Shown here in pieces: positions 17,130-25,601 of a stretch of DNA of 64,000 nucleotides. Numbering within the stretch: position 1 is the first letter of the stretch; every line of letters begins with the position of its first letter. Where the stretch lies: the NCBI GenBank assembly GCA_965248685.1, contig CBDFKC010000003.1, forward strand, positions 1,302,001 to 1,366,000, in the 5' to 3' direction. Both the position numbers and the translations under genes were made by a program. The notes below the pieces were generated by a model. It was not told the origin of the DNA. It saw only the letters and a list, made by a program, of their open reading frames with translations, and did no database searches. Source of the DNA: VYFG01 sp965248685. Its GTDB lineage: Bacteria > Pseudomonadota > Gammaproteobacteria > Arenicellales > Poriferihabitantaceae.

Positions 17130-17810
17130 CTATTCCCGCAGCTGAATAACCAACTTGCCTTCGGTCACTTCGATATTTTCGACACCCTCCGAAAATGCCT
17201 TCCAGAACCCCTGGCTACCGCCGAACTCGCTAACCAGGTCGACATTTTTCATACCACCAAGCCAGGCATTTGGAATTGGAACGCCCATGACGCTCACACC
17301 CTTGAGTACGACAATGGGCCGCTCCCCACGAAAAGCAAGTTCGAGTCCAGCACTGAGCTTGAGAGTTTTGCCTCCCATGATAGGAAAGTCCGGGTCGAGG
17401 GGAATTAACAGCTTCCCGCTGGCCAGGTTTTGTGACAAATCAACGGCGAGACGTTGAGCAAGGTCAGTATTGTTAGCCAACATCCCGTTAAGTTCGCGTT
17501 CGCTTAACTCGATTCGCCGATTACTTCCTTGTTCGCTATATTTTTCAGGCTGAAGTGAGTTTTGATCCTGGAGTTTCTGAGTATTCTCGGAAGCTCCACT
17601 AAATCCCTCGAAAATTCTCAGCTTGGAATCCAGGGTCTGTTGTTCCGATGACGAAAGCTCGACCGGGTCGAATCGTTTGGGGAATACATACTGGGTCAAT
17701 ATCCAGATAGTCGCGCCCACCGAAATAGCGACTGTCAGCAACATGATACTGCCTATAAACAGGCAGCCACGCTTATTTTCGGTATTTTCCGATTCCGTAT
17801 TTTCTCGCAT
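17130..17810 (-). CDS. Membrane-anchored hypothetical protein
   Basis: Not recognised. The 226-residue protein has a polar N-terminus (MRENTESENTENKRG), one hydrophobic helix (about residues 15-37) and a soluble domain, probably periplasmic. The C-terminal part has regular beta-type segments (KLLIPLDPDFPIMGGKTLKL, VEGVENIEVTEG-like repeats) that recall lipid-binding or SRPBCC-poor envelope proteins, but no family signature is clear. It converges with the M24 gene and is separated from mraZ by a 306-base divergent region. Confidence 0.65.
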   Translation of the reverse strand: MRENTESENTENKRGCLFIGSIMLLTVAISVGATIWILTQYVFPKRFDPVELSSSEQQTLDSKLRIFEGFSGASENTQKLQDQNSLQPEKYSEQGSNRRIELSERELNGMLANNTDLAQRLAVDLSQNLASGKLLIPLDPDFPIMGGKTLKLSAGLELAFRGERPIVVLKGVSVMGVPIPNAWLGGMKNVDLVSEFGGSQGFWKAFSEGVENIEVTEGKLVIQLRE

Positions 17811-18035
17811 TTTGGTGTTTTTTCCGTCGCCAGGTTTGAGGCCGCATTATATCGATCTGGGACAGATTTGTGGTTTTTCGGGACAGCTACCGAGAAATTT
17901 AAGGGTGAGCAGCTAAATCATTAGGGAAGAGTAGGTTACAAAATTAAGCTAGAAACTACTTTAACTAAATTTTAGAATTAGGTATATTTTCCTTAAAAAT
18001 CAATAAGATTATACGGTTTAAAAGGTGGTTTTTCC

Positions 18036-18065
18036 TTGACACACCTTTGCTTGCGCTCATATAGT
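18036..18065 (+). promoter_or_regulatory. Sigma70 promoter of the dcw cluster
   Basis: A perfect -35 hexamer TTGACA (18036-18041) and a near-consensus -10 TATAGT (18060-18065) are spaced by 18 bases. An AT-rich stretch lies upstream. Transcription would begin near 18072, about 45 bases before mraZ. Confidence 0.85.
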
Positions 18066-18073
18066 GCAGGTTC

Positions 18074-18088
18074 GTGGAGAATTGTGGG
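18074..18088 (+). promoter_or_regulatory. mraZ: Two MraZ boxes
   Basis: GTGGA (18074-18078) and GTGGG (18084-18088) are separated by exactly 5 bases, one helical turn centre to centre. E. coli MraZ represses its own operon through GTGGG repeats with 5-base spacers. These repeats lie at the predicted transcription start, so autorepression of the dcw cluster is likely here too. Confidence 0.75.
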
Positions 18089-18116
18089 TAATTTTCCCTA
18101 ACTAGGATGAATCACC

Positions 18117-18575
18117 ATGTTTCGCGGCGCACACGCACTCAATATTGATACAAAAGGCCGACTGGCAATTCCGGTTGGGCCTCGAAATGAACTCATCGAG
18201 CGTTGTGGTGGAAAGCTGGTCGCGACCATAAATAATACTCGTGAAAATTGTCTCTGGTTGTATCCCATGGATGTTTGGGAGGTAGTTGAGCAGAAAGTTG
18301 TTAGTTTGCCTAGTTTTGACCCAAACCACCAAAAACTCAAGCGTTTTCTCATCGGGTATGCCAGTGATCTGGAATTGGACAAAAGTGGGCGGATACTGAT
18401 CCCAGCACCGCTTAGGGAAGTTGCTTTGCTTGATAAATCAGTTTATCTGGTTGGTCAGGGCAACAAATTCGAAATTTGGAACGAAGAACTGTGGACCGCT
18501 AAATGCAATCAATGGATGCAGGAAGATATTGATCTGGATAAGTTATCGGTGGAAATGGAACAAATTTCACTTTAG
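18117..18575 (+). CDS. mraZ: MraZ, transcriptional regulator of the dcw cluster
   Basis: MraZ is an AbrB-fold DNA-binding protein that forms ring-shaped oligomers and represses the division/cell-wall operon. The 152-residue protein has both SpoVT-AbrB-like repeats: MFRGAHALNIDTKGRLAIP at the start and LELDKSGRILIPAPLREVA near residues 85-103, each with the family's D-x-K/S-GR-x-x-I/L-P core. It is the first gene of the cluster, 5 bases ahead of rsmH, and two MraZ boxes sit in its own promoter region. Confidence 0.97.
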   Translation: MFRGAHALNIDTKGRLAIPVGPRNELIERCGGKLVATINNTRENCLWLYPMDVWEVVEQKVVSLPSFDPNHQKLKRFLIGYASDLELDKSGRILIPAPLREVALLDKSVYLVGQGNKFEIWNEELWTAKCNQWMQEDIDLDKLSVEMEQISL

Positions 18576-18580
18576 CCTGT

Positions 18581-19519
18581 ATGCCGGATATTAATCTTCA
18601 CAATCCAGAACATAGCCCCGTACTCATGAATGAGGTGGTTGCCGGGCTCAATATTCAGCCAGATGGTCTGGTAGTCGATGCGACTTACGGTCGCGGTGGT
18701 CATACCCGCGCGATCGTTTCGAAGCTTGGAGATAATGGGCGAATCCTGGTGATAGACCGCGACCCCAGTGCCATTGCACAGGCCACCAGCGAATGGTCAT
18801 CGGACCAGCGAGTCGAGGTTGTGCATGCCCCATTTTCCCAACTTACCCCCATTCTCGAGAGGCGTGATTTACAAGGCCGGGTAACCGGCCTACTTTTTGA
18901 TTTCGGCGTCTCATCACCCCAACTGGACAATGCAGATCGGGGATTCAGTTTTTCTAAGGATGGTCCGCTCGATATGAGAATGGATCCAAGCCAAGGACTA
19001 ACCGCAGCCCAATGGCTGCAGCAAGTAGAAGAACATGAATTGGTTACTGTGCTTAGGAAATTTGGCGAGGAACGGTTTGCCAGAAAGGTGGCTAATCGAA
19101 TCAAGCAAAGGGGACTGATCGAATCCACCGGCGAGCTTGCCGCCCTGGTGGCGGAAGCAATTCCCAGCCGAGAGATTGGCAAGCACCCGGCAACCCGCAC
19201 TTTTCAGGCTATCCGGATAGCGTTGAATGGCGAATTGGATGAGATTGAATCAGTGCTTCCCCAGGCGGTCGATGCCCTGGCAACTGGTGGACGCCTGGTG
19301 GTTATCAGTTTCCATTCACTGGAAGATCGATTGGTAAAAAGATTCCTGAGAAAGCAAAGTAAAGGTGATCCATACCCTCCTGATTTGCCGGTTACCCAGG
19401 ACATGCTACATCCAGAAATCAGGTTGGTAGGGAAAATGATCCGGGCCGGTACTGAAGAATTAGAACAAAATCGACGGGCCAGAAGCGCAGTGATGCGGAT
19501 TGCGGAAAAGCTTGGATAG
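18581..19519 (+). CDS. rsmH: 16S rRNA m4C1402 methyltransferase RsmH
   Basis: RsmH (MraW) uses S-adenosylmethionine to N4-methylate C1402 in the decoding centre of 16S rRNA. The 312-residue protein shows HSPVLMNEVV at the start, the SAM loop DATYGRGGHTRAI, FDFGVSSPQLD and the late VISFHSLEDRLVK motif. All are standard for the family, and the length is typical. It lies 5 bases after mraZ and 5 before ftsL. Confidence 0.97.
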   Translation: MPDINLHNPEHSPVLMNEVVAGLNIQPDGLVVDATYGRGGHTRAIVSKLGDNGRILVIDRDPSAIAQATSEWSSDQRVEVVHAPFSQLTPILERRDLQGRVTGLLFDFGVSSPQLDNADRGFSFSKDGPLDMRMDPSQGLTAAQWLQQVEEHELVTVLRKFGEERFARKVANRIKQRGLIESTGELAALVAEAIPSREIGKHPATRTFQAIRIALNGELDEIESVLPQAVDALATGGRLVVISFHSLEDRLVKRFLRKQSKGDPYPPDLPVTQDMLHPEIRLVGKMIRAGTEELEQNRRARSAVMRIAEKLG

Positions 19520-19524
19520 TAGCG

Positions 19525-19815
19525 ATGCAAATTTCTCAAATAATTCTACTGATCATTGTTTTGCTCAGCGCCGCTTCGGTTGTCACCGTCCGCCACCACA
19601 ATCGGCTTGAATTTATTGCCCTGCAAAAGCAGGAACAACGGCATGATGAGTTGCAGGCTGAATGGGGCAGGCTAATGCTCGAAAAAGCAACATGGACCCG
19701 GCAACACAAAGTTGCCGATGCTGCACATAAGTCTCTTGAGATGTCGCCCCCCAAACCCGACAAAATTGTGACCCTCGAACTGGTTTCCGCTGAGCAACAG
19801 GCCGATGCACAGTAA
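19525..19815 (+). CDS. ftsL: Cell division protein FtsL
   Basis: FtsL is a bitopic division protein that joins FtsB and FtsQ and activates FtsWI. The 96-residue protein starts with its membrane helix (about residues 3-23) and continues with a periplasmic coiled coil (about 25-70) rich in Glu, Gln and Leu. FtsL sequences diverge strongly, so the identification depends mainly on size, topology and position between rsmH and ftsI. Confidence 0.9.
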   Translation: MQISQIILLIIVLLSAASVVTVRHHNRLEFIALQKQEQRHDELQAEWGRLMLEKATWTRQHKVADAAHKSLEMSPPKPDKIVTLELVSAEQQADAQ

Positions 19816-19865
19816 TTCAATTTCGGTTCCAGTCAAATTTGCTGCGCGCAGGAGTTGGGTGATCC

Positions 19866-21587
19866 ATGCGTAAACGTATTTCCAAACCTCCCATTTGGAG
19901 ACAATATCTGGTCATCGTAGTACTAATGTCCGGGTTTGGTTTAATTGGTTTACGGGTGGTACAAATTCAAACAGTGGAGCTCAGTCACTTACGCGCTCAG
20001 GGTGATGCCAGATACTTACGGGAGATCGAGGTTTTACCGGAGCGAGGAAAGATACTTGATCGCAATGGACAGGTTCTTTCCGTGAGTACACCGGTGGAAT
20101 CGGTTTGGGCAGAACCCAGGGTTTTTTGCGAATCCAGAGATCTCTGGAAGCCCATGGCTACATTACTAAAAATAAAATCGCGGCAGTTACAGGCGGCCTG
20201 CGAACGCAAGAGTAACGCAGGCTTTATGTACATCAAGCGCCGGCTGCCCCCTGCAATTGCCCAGCAAGTGGTAGATCTGAATATCCCCGGAGTCGAAATC
20301 CAACGCGAATATCGACGCTATTATCCTGGTGGTCCAATAAGCGCCCATTTAATCGGATTTACCGACGTCGACGATGTCGGACAGGAAGGCCTGGAACGGA
20401 ATTATGACACGGTCCTTGCCGGATCCTCAGGACGCAAGCGAGTACTTAAAGACCGAGTTGGACACTACGTAGAAAGTGTTGAAAGCATAAAGCAGGTGCG
20501 CCACGGCGAGAACCTGGAAATTAGTATCGATCAGAGAATTCAGTCCCTTGCCAGTGAATACCTGGAAACCGCGGTTAAAAAACACAATGCGTCCGGTGGG
20601 AGCGTGGTTGTTTTGGGGATTCCCAGCGGTGAAATAATCGCCATGGTCAATTCCCCACAGTTTAACCCCAATGACAGAGCAACTCTGAAAAAAGGGGTTT
20701 TTCGTAACAATGCGGTCACTGACATTTTAGAGCCAGGATCAACTGCCAAGCCTTTTACCGTGGCCATGGCCCTGGATAGCGGACAAGTGGGGGCGGATAC
20801 AATGGTTGATACTTCTCCCGGATACTATCGCGTTGGCGGTCACACGATTCATGATGTGCACAATTATGGTGAGATTTCGGTTTTCGACATTATTGTTCAT
20901 TCAAGCAATATCGGTTCTGCTAAATTGGCTCTGGCGTTTCCGTTTAAGAATTTATTTGATACTTTTCAAGCAGTCGGTTTTGGCGACAAGGCCTCCAATC
21001 TACCCGGGGAAATCAAGGGAACCCTGGTCCCCAGGACCCGCCCTATCGAACACGCTACGCTGTCATATGGATATGGGCTCTCCGTAACGCCGCTGCAATT
21101 GGCGAGAGCTTACACCGCGTTCGCTACCGATGGAGTTGTTCTTCCCGTCACCCTGGAGCCCAAGCCCAAGGGGTTTCGGGCAAAAGGCAAACGGGTATTT
21201 AATGCAGCAACGGTGGCTAAATTGCGGGATATGCTAGAGCAGGTCGCAACCCCGGATGGCACTGCGAGGAAGGCTCGAATCCCACGCTATCGAATCGGTG
21301 GCAAAACCGGTACCACCCATAAACTCATTCAGGGAAACTATAACAATAAGCGTTATGTTTCATTGTTTGCCGGAATCGCGCCCATTACAGATCCCAAGTT
21401 TGTGATGGTAGTATCAATCGATGATCCCCGTGGAAAGCTGTATTACGGTGGAGACGTTGCGGCACCAGTGTTCTCTCATTTGATGCAGGACTTGATGCGT
21501 CTTTACAATGTTAAGCCAGATGCGATCGAAGAACCCCAAGTTACCGATCAAGACCAGACTGTCAGTGGGGAGGGTAATTCAGCATGA
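19866..21587 (+). CDS. ftsI: Division transpeptidase FtsI (PBP3)
   Basis: FtsI is the septal peptidoglycan DD-transpeptidase that works with FtsW. The 573-residue protein has an N-terminal membrane helix (about 12-33), a PBP dimerisation domain with RGKILDRNG, and the transpeptidase domain. The active-site motifs are STAK (Ser292-Lys295), SSN (in VHSSNIG) and KTGTT (in GGKTGTTHK). It lies 50 bases after ftsL, and its stop overlaps the murE start by 4 bases. Confidence 0.98.
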   Translation: MRKRISKPPIWRQYLVIVVLMSGFGLIGLRVVQIQTVELSHLRAQGDARYLREIEVLPERGKILDRNGQVLSVSTPVESVWAEPRVFCESRDLWKPMATLLKIKSRQLQAACERKSNAGFMYIKRRLPPAIAQQVVDLNIPGVEIQREYRRYYPGGPISAHLIGFTDVDDVGQEGLERNYDTVLAGSSGRKRVLKDRVGHYVESVESIKQVRHGENLEISIDQRIQSLASEYLETAVKKHNASGGSVVVLGIPSGEIIAMVNSPQFNPNDRATLKKGVFRNNAVTDILEPGSTAKPFTVAMALDSGQVGADTMVDTSPGYYRVGGHTIHDVHNYGEISVFDIIVHSSNIGSAKLALAFPFKNLFDTFQAVGFGDKASNLPGEIKGTLVPRTRPIEHATLSYGYGLSVTPLQLARAYTAFATDGVVLPVTLEPKPKGFRAKGKRVFNAATVAKLRDMLEQVATPDGTARKARIPRYRIGGKTGTTHKLIQGNYNNKRYVSLFAGIAPITDPKFVMVVSIDDPRGKLYYGGDVAAPVFSHLMQDLMRLYNVKPDAIEEPQVTDQDQTVSGEGNSA

Positions 21588-23104
21588 TGGCCCGGCAGCA
21601 GTCTGGCAACGCGGTTACATCTCTGGATTTGCTGCTATCGGGACTCGTCGGTCGCGACCAGTTTCCCTGGTTGGAAAGTATCAACAATATACAGGGGCTG
21701 ACCCTGGACAGCCGGGAGATTCAACATGATTATTTGTTTGTCGCACTACCCGGCCAAACTAGCGATGGACGGCTATTTTCTCGTACTGCAATAGATCAGG
21801 GTGCCGCCGCGGTATTGTATGAAAACAGGGATGCGCCAGCACAATGCCGGTTGCTGAGCGATCAACAAAAAGCGGTGGGGATTGACAATCTGCAAAATAA
21901 AGTCAGCGAGATAGCAGGACGATTTCTTGCCCACCCATCAGCATCAATGAAAACCATTGGGATCACCGGTACCAATGGAAAAACCACTTGTGCCTATCTA
22001 TTAGCCCAGGCCCTGGAAAAGCTTGGTGAGCGTTGTGGCTTAATGGGAACCACGGGCAGCGGTTTTCTCGATCAACTGATTCCTTCCAACTTAACCACTG
22101 GTGATGCTGCAGCGGCCCAGCGTAATCTGGCCTGGTTGCGGGATAGAGGGGCCAGCGCAGTATGTATGGAAGTCTCGTCCCATGGTCTCGATCAAAGCCG
22201 GGTAGCTTCTGTAGAGTTCGATATCGCAATTTTTACCAATCTCTCCCAGGATCATCTCGATTACCACGCCGACATGGGGGACTATGCGGCAACCAAGAAA
22301 AAGCTGTTTGATTTTGATTGTCTCGAGGCGATCGTGGTGAATCGGGATGATCCAGTAGGGCGGGAAATTCTTCAGGTTAGCCGACCCTGTCGGGTAATTA
22401 GCTATGGCATGTCACGGGCTGATATTTTTCCGACAGAGGCTGAGGTCGGGTCATCCGGAATCAATTTCAAGTTGGATTGGGCCGGTCAAACCGCTGAAAT
22501 TCGCTCGCCATTATTGGGTGAACTCAATTTGTCGAATTTGTTGGCTACCGCGGCAACCCTGTTAGTAATGGACTATTCCATTAAGCAGGTAGCAGCGGTG
22601 ATGCCAGACTTGAAACCGCCCCCTGGTCGCATGGAATTGTTCGATGGTACCGATAGTCAGCCGCGAGTGGTGGTGGACTACTCACATACACCGGATTCTC
22701 TTGAGCGCGCGCTCAAATCTTTGCGGGCTCTTTGTGAAGGTTCATTGTGGGTTGTGTTTGGCTGTGGTGGAGATCGTGATCGTGGCAAACGACCCTTGAT
22801 GGGAAGCGCGGCTGCCACGTTGGCGGACCAGGTGATCATTACCAACGACAACCCCCGTAGCGAAGACCCAAACAGTATTGTCGATGATATTCTGGATGGA
22901 TTCGACAAGGCTGCACTAGGCGTTCGACTGAAGGTTATCTTGGATCGTCGCGACGCGATCGGTCACGCTGTTGTGGCTGCATCGAGCAACGATCTGATAT
23001 TGATCGCAGGTAAAGGGCATGAACAGATCCAAACAATTGGGGAGGTTAAAACTCCATTCAGTGATCGGGAGGTTGTTAGGTCTATCTTGGGAGTAAACCA
23101 GTGA
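21584..23104 (+). CDS. murE: UDP-MurNAc-tripeptide synthetase MurE (meso-DAP adding)
   Basis: MurE adds meso-diaminopimelate to UDP-MurNAc-L-Ala-D-Glu with ATP. The 506-residue protein shows the ligase P-loop GTNGKTT and the motif DNPR in ITNDNPRSEDP. DNPR marks meso-DAP specificity rather than lysine and agrees with a Gram-negative cell wall. The start overlaps ftsI by 4 bases (ATGA) and the end overlaps murF by 4 (GTGA), so translation is likely coupled. Confidence 0.98.
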   Translation: MMARQQSGNAVTSLDLLLSGLVGRDQFPWLESINNIQGLTLDSREIQHDYLFVALPGQTSDGRLFSRTAIDQGAAAVLYENRDAPAQCRLLSDQQKAVGIDNLQNKVSEIAGRFLAHPSASMKTIGITGTNGKTTCAYLLAQALEKLGERCGLMGTTGSGFLDQLIPSNLTTGDAAAAQRNLAWLRDRGASAVCMEVSSHGLDQSRVASVEFDIAIFTNLSQDHLDYHADMGDYAATKKKLFDFDCLEAIVVNRDDPVGREILQVSRPCRVISYGMSRADIFPTEAEVGSSGINFKLDWAGQTAEIRSPLLGELNLSNLLATAATLLVMDYSIKQVAAVMPDLKPPPGRMELFDGTDSQPRVVVDYSHTPDSLERALKSLRALCEGSLWVVFGCGGDRDRGKRPLMGSAAATLADQVIITNDNPRSEDPNSIVDDILDGFDKAALGVRLKVILDRRDAIGHAVVAASSNDLILIAGKGHEQIQTIGEVKTPFSDREVVRSILGVNQ

Positions 23105-24471
23105 TGCAGATGTCAGCGGCAGCTGAAATTATATCGGCTGAGTTGACCGGGGCAGATGATCTGTTTACTGGCGTTTCTACCGATACCAGGACGATTAACC
23201 CCGGGGATCTATTTGTCGCGATCCCTGGAGAAAAGTTCGATGGTCACGATTATGTTAGCGAAGCACAGATCAATGGCGCGGTTGGCGCGATGGTTGACCA
23301 CAGGATCGCCGAGGAAATTGGGCAGCTCAAGGTAGAAGATACAACCGTTGCTCTTGGGATTTTGGCGAAATATTGGCGCGATCAGTTTAATATTCCGGTA
23401 CTAGCGATTACCGGAAGCAATGGCAAGACCAGTGTAACCGCTATGATCAGAGAGATTCTGGCGGTTAATGGAAACCCGCTGTCGCCCCGGGAAAGTTTTA
23501 ACAATCAATGGGGTGTGCCACTTACCCTGCTCAAATTAAATCACGCCCACAGCCATGCGGTAATAGAAATGGGGATGAATCATGCTGGGGAAATAAATTA
23601 TTTAAGTAATCTTGCCAAGCCCGATGTGGCGTTAATTAATAATGTTGCGGCCGCCCATCTGGAAGGCCTCGGCGACCTCGAGCAGGTAGCTTACGCCAAG
23701 GCGGAAATTATTAATGGACTGGATTCCGGCGGGATACTGGTGCTTAACGCAGCGGATCAGTTTTATCCATTGTGGAAGAGGCTTGCTGAGCCTAGAAAGA
23801 CCATGTCTTTCGGGATTGATTATCGCTACCGAGAGTTGACCGACGTATATGCCAGCGACCTTACCTTCGCCAACGATCATTGTGGCTTTGTCTTGCATAT
23901 TGAAGGAGAACAGAAAAAGGTAACTTTACCCATTCCTGGCGAGCATAATGTATTCAATGCGCTGGCAGCAGCTGCAGTAAGCCATTGCATTGGAATCCAA
24001 TCGGATCAGATCGCAACCGGACTGGCTAACGCTACGGGTGTTGCTCACAGGCTTGAAATCAGCCAAATTTCATCCGCGGTTACGCTAATAGATGATAGTT
24101 TTAATGCCAATCCAGCTTCAACCGCTGCGGCAATTGACGTTCTTTCCGGATACCCAGGAAAGCGAATTCTTGTGTTGGGTGGTATGGCAGAGCTCGGCAC
24201 GGGAGGGTGGCAATTGCACAGGGAAATTGGCGAATTGGCAGTATCTAAAGAAATACAGGAGTTGCTGGTATTGGCAGATTCTGGAAATTCCGACCTAGAA
24301 GGGTACCTGGAGGGCTATGGAAAATTGGCTCGTTGTTTCGTCCATTTGGATGATTTGGTTGCCGCGTTACAGTTAAGTCTCGACAATGCAGATTTCGCCA
24401 ATACCACAGTCCTGATTAAAGGATCCAAGTCCTCCCGTATGGGCCGCGTAGTCAATCGGCTAAAACAATAA
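23101..24471 (+). CDS. murF: UDP-MurNAc-tripeptide-D-Ala-D-Ala ligase MurF
   Basis: MurF attaches D-Ala-D-Ala to the UDP-MurNAc tripeptide, the last cytoplasmic step in peptide building. The 456-residue protein has the Mur ligase P-loop GSNGKTSVT, the central motif with EMGMNHAGEI and DDSFNANPAS near residue 330. The start is GTG at 23101, with an ATG one codon later. Its D-Ala-D-Ala substrate requires a Ddl ligase, which is not in this cluster. mraY follows after 23 bases. Confidence 0.98.
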   Translation: MMQMSAAAEIISAELTGADDLFTGVSTDTRTINPGDLFVAIPGEKFDGHDYVSEAQINGAVGAMVDHRIAEEIGQLKVEDTTVALGILAKYWRDQFNIPVLAITGSNGKTSVTAMIREILAVNGNPLSPRESFNNQWGVPLTLLKLNHAHSHAVIEMGMNHAGEINYLSNLAKPDVALINNVAAAHLEGLGDLEQVAYAKAEIINGLDSGGILVLNAADQFYPLWKRLAEPRKTMSFGIDYRYRELTDVYASDLTFANDHCGFVLHIEGEQKKVTLPIPGEHNVFNALAAAAVSHCIGIQSDQIATGLANATGVAHRLEISQISSAVTLIDDSFNANPASTAAAIDVLSGYPGKRILVLGGMAELGTGGWQLHREIGELAVSKEIQELLVLADSGNSDLEGYLEGYGKLARCFVHLDDLVAALQLSLDNADFANTTVLIKGSKSSRMGRVVNRLKQ

Positions 24472-24494
24472 CAACAATATAAAGACGATAAATC

Positions 24495-25577
24495 ATGTTG
24501 ACCTGGTTATTTGACTCGCTGTCGCAACACTATAGTTTCTTTAACGTATTTCGTTATCTGACCTTGCGTGGAATCTGTGGTGTTCTGACTTCGATTACGA
24601 TTTTTTTCATTTTCGGTCCGGCGATGATTCGTAAATTAAGCGAGTACCAGATCGGACAAACCATCCGGGAAGATGGGCCACCGACCCATTTTGACAAGGT
24701 CGGGACACCTACCATGGGAGGCGTGCTGATTTTGATTTCTGTGGTTGTTGCAACATTACTTTGGGCTGATCTATCCAATCGATTTATCTGGGTTGCATTG
24801 TTCACAACTATTTCCTTTGGAGTGATCGGCTGGGTTGATGATTATCGAAAACTGATTGATAAAAATCCTCGCGGCATGGGCGCGCGCAATAAATTTCTGG
24901 GTCAGAGTCTGGCCGGTCTGGCTGCTTCATTGTTTCTCTACTACACCGCCCAGACGCCGGCAGAAACCGAGTTGCTGGTTCCTCTGTTTAAGGATATAGC
25001 GATTCCCATGGGCTTTGGATTTGTGGTGCTGACCTGGTTCGTAATTGTAGGCACCAGTAACGCGGTGAACCTTACAGATGGTCTCGACGGTCTGGCCATT
25101 ATGCCCACCGTGATGGTCGCAGGGGCATTGGGAATATTCGCGTACGTTACCGGTAATTCTATTTTCTCCGGATACCTGGGGATTCCCTATATTGATGGCA
25201 CCGGGGAAATACTGGTGTTCTGCGCAGCCCTGGTTGGTGCCGGACTCGGGTTTCTCTGGTTTAACACCTATCCCGCCCAGGTTTTTATGGGTGATATTGG
25301 TGCGTTGTCGTTGGGTGCTGCGATTGGTGTTGTCGCGGTGATCGTCCGCCAGGAAATTGTATTAGTCATTATGGGCGGCATTTTCGTTATCGAAACCGTA
25401 TCGGTAATTCTGCAGGTCGCGTCATTCAAACTGGTGGGTAGGCGAATTTTCCGTATGGCACCGTTACATCACCATTTCGAACTCAAGGGATGGCCGGAGC
25501 CCAGGGTTATCGTACGGTTCTGGATCATTAGCCTGATGTTGGTTTTGGTTGGGCTCGCTACCTTGAAAATTCGCTAG
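24495..25577 (+). CDS. mraY: Phospho-MurNAc-pentapeptide transferase MraY
   Basis: MraY transfers phospho-MurNAc-pentapeptide to undecaprenyl phosphate and makes lipid I. The 360-residue polytopic protein has about ten hydrophobic helices and the family's catalytic motifs: DDYRKLIDK near residue 116, NAVNLTDGLDGLA near 190 and HHHFELKGWPE near 324. The length equals that of E. coli MraY. It lies in the standard place between murF and murD. Confidence 0.98.
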   Translation: MLTWLFDSLSQHYSFFNVFRYLTLRGICGVLTSITIFFIFGPAMIRKLSEYQIGQTIREDGPPTHFDKVGTPTMGGVLILISVVVATLLWADLSNRFIWVALFTTISFGVIGWVDDYRKLIDKNPRGMGARNKFLGQSLAGLAASLFLYYTAQTPAETELLVPLFKDIAIPMGFGFVVLTWFVIVGTSNAVNLTDGLDGLAIMPTVMVAGALGIFAYVTGNSIFSGYLGIPYIDGTGEILVFCAALVGAGLGFLWFNTYPAQVFMGDIGALSLGAAIGVVAVIVRQEIVLVIMGGIFVIETVSVILQVASFKLVGRRIFRMAPLHHHFELKGWPEPRVIVRFWIISLMLVLVGLATLKIR

Positions 25578-25601
25578 CAGGAATTTATTGCAATCGATTA
25601 A

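Larger units (their letters stand above)
17811..18116. other. 306-base divergent intergenic region before mraZ
   Basis: No gene is visible. The right third carries the mraZ promoter and MraZ boxes described separately. The middle (about 17935-18030) is very AT-rich, as expected upstream of a strong promoter. The left part must hold the promoter of the minus-strand hypothetical gene, but I could not pick out convincing hexamers. Confidence 0.6.
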
